Below, piece by piece: positions 5,691 through 6,312 of a stretch of 6,312 bases of DNA. The notes under the pieces are model-generated. The model had not been told where the DNA came from. It made no database searches and was given only the letters and a program-made list of their open reading frames with translations. Every line of letters starts with the position of its first letter. Positions within the stretch are counted from its first letter, which is position 1. The stretch is from Eubacterium sp. (GTDB lineage Bacteria; Bacillota; Clostridia; Oscillospirales; Acutalibacteraceae): contig JAFYGD010000112.1 of assembly GCA_017543415.1 (NCBI GenBank), positions 1 to 6,312 of the forward strand, given 5' to 3'. The translations under genes and the position numbers were made by a program.

Positions 5691-6312
5691 ATGAACGAAA
5701 AGAAAATGACAGGCTTTTTTGTTTTTATTTCGGTTGTTCTGTGTTTAAGCGTTGCCCTTTCGGGCTTTTCGCTTTACAGCCAGAAGAAAACGGAAACAGC
5801 CATTAACCAGCTTCAGGGCGAAGCGGAGGACGTTGACCGCGAGGATGACGTTACAATTGCAGGTACATACACAATTAAATCAACAACGCAGATTTCAGAT
5901 GCGTATATTTCCGGCGATTCCTCAAAGCTTGACGATTCCGACAAGGAAACCCTTGATATGGCGAGTGCAGTTATTGACGAGGTTATAAAGCCTTCAATGA
6001 ACGATTTTGAAAAGGAAAAGGCAATTTACGACTGGCTTACTGCAAAGCTTACAAGCAATACGGGAATTCTTACCGTTGTTCCTACCCGTAACGGCGATAA
6101 CGATAATCCGCACGATGTTCTTAAATACCGCAGCGCGGTGTGCGTTGGCTATGCAACCACCTTCAGACTGTTTATGCAGATGCTTAAAATTGAATGCAAG
6201 GTAATTCATTCGTCCGACTTAACTCATTCCTGGGATTTGGTTAAGCTTGACGACGGCTGGTATCATACAGACTGTTATATGGATAACGAAACAAATAACT
6301 ATCAGAACTTCA
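5691..6312 (+). CDS. Membrane-anchored or secreted transglutaminase-like protein (3' end outside window)
   Basis: The frame is open to the right edge, giving 207 complete codons. Residues 8-28 are hydrophobic after Asn-Glu-Lys-Lys and form a signal peptide or single membrane anchor; no lipobox is clear. Residues 31-100 look like a polar linker rich in Asp, Glu and Thr. Residues 105-195 match the transglutaminase-like core (papain-like fold): helix EKAIYDWL (108-116), Cys151 in SAVCVGYA, His179 in THSWDLVKL, and Asp194 in WYHTDCYMD, in the order of the Cys-His-Asp triad. Bacterial members act as cysteine peptidases or amide cross-linkers, often at the cell wall; the substrate here is unknown. 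The spacing and the DGWYHTD form are typical of this family in Firmicutes. The start is supported by AAAAGGAG (5674-5681) 9 bases upstream; an in-frame GTG at 5670 lies before that site and is less likely. It has its own promoter and a terminator upstream, so it is separate from the pfp operon. Confidence 0.85.
   Translation, partial: MNEKKMTGFFVFISVVLCLSVALSGFSLYSQKKTETAINQLQGEAEDVDREDDVTIAGTYTIKSTTQISDAYISGDSSKLDDSDKETLDMASAVIDEVIKPSMNDFEKEKAIYDWLTAKLTSNTGILTVVPTRNGDNDNPHDVLKYRSAVCVGYATTFRLFMQMLKIECKVIHSSDLTHSWDLVKLDDGWYHTDCYMDNETNNYQNF

Noticed and set aside
5994..6209. Opposed short open frames inside the transglutaminase-like gene
   Set aside because: Both overlap the conserved Cys/His region of the open reading frame that runs to the window edge. 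Neither has a domain or start signal.

Overview
The window looks like chromosome from an anaerobic Firmicute of class Clostridia, probably a gut member of the Ruminococcaceae/Oscillospiraceae or nearby. This placement is an inference. It rests on the strong GGAG-type ribosome binding sites, TTGAAT/TATAAT promoters, mid-range GC with AT-rich intergenic gaps, a pyrophosphate-type phosphofructokinase of clostridial character, a RibU-type ECF S-component, and the tail of a secreted protein ending like a clostridial fibronectin type III repeat. I saw no mobile element, CRISPR array, tRNA or rRNA, and no gene-free stretch longer than about 180 bases.

Layout. Positions 1-74 hold the last codons of a plus-strand gene that begins outside the window. 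A perfect GC-rich palindrome flanked by A and T tracts (87-110) then serves as a shared terminator for that gene and for the convergent minus-strand gene 1506-115. That gene encodes an M28-type zinc peptidase with four membrane segments built into its catalytic domain. A 132-base divergent intergenic region (1507-1638) carries a promoter in each direction, with a dyad symmetry lying across both -35 elements.

Three plus-strand genes follow with 20- and 23-base gaps and no terminator between them, so they probably form one operon (1639-5509). They are a pyrophosphate-dependent phosphofructokinase (pfp), a secreted LCAT-like lipase/acyltransferase, and a RibU-like vitamin-uptake S-component with an unusual charged N-terminal extension of about 130 residues. 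A strong intrinsic terminator follows at 5516-5547. A separate extended -10 promoter (5609-5637) drives the last gene, a membrane-anchored or secreted transglutaminase-like protein that runs off the right edge.

How the genes work together. The products are one glycolytic enzyme and several surface or membrane proteins (a lipase-like hydrolase, a transporter subunit, a membrane peptidase, a transglutaminase-like enzyme). They do not form an obvious single pathway, and the operon is best read as co-transcribed housekeeping and surface functions. I do not see a convincing new defence or mobile system. The most unusual points are the membrane-interrupted M28 peptidase, the extended S-component, and the YDWR/AxSxG hydrolase.
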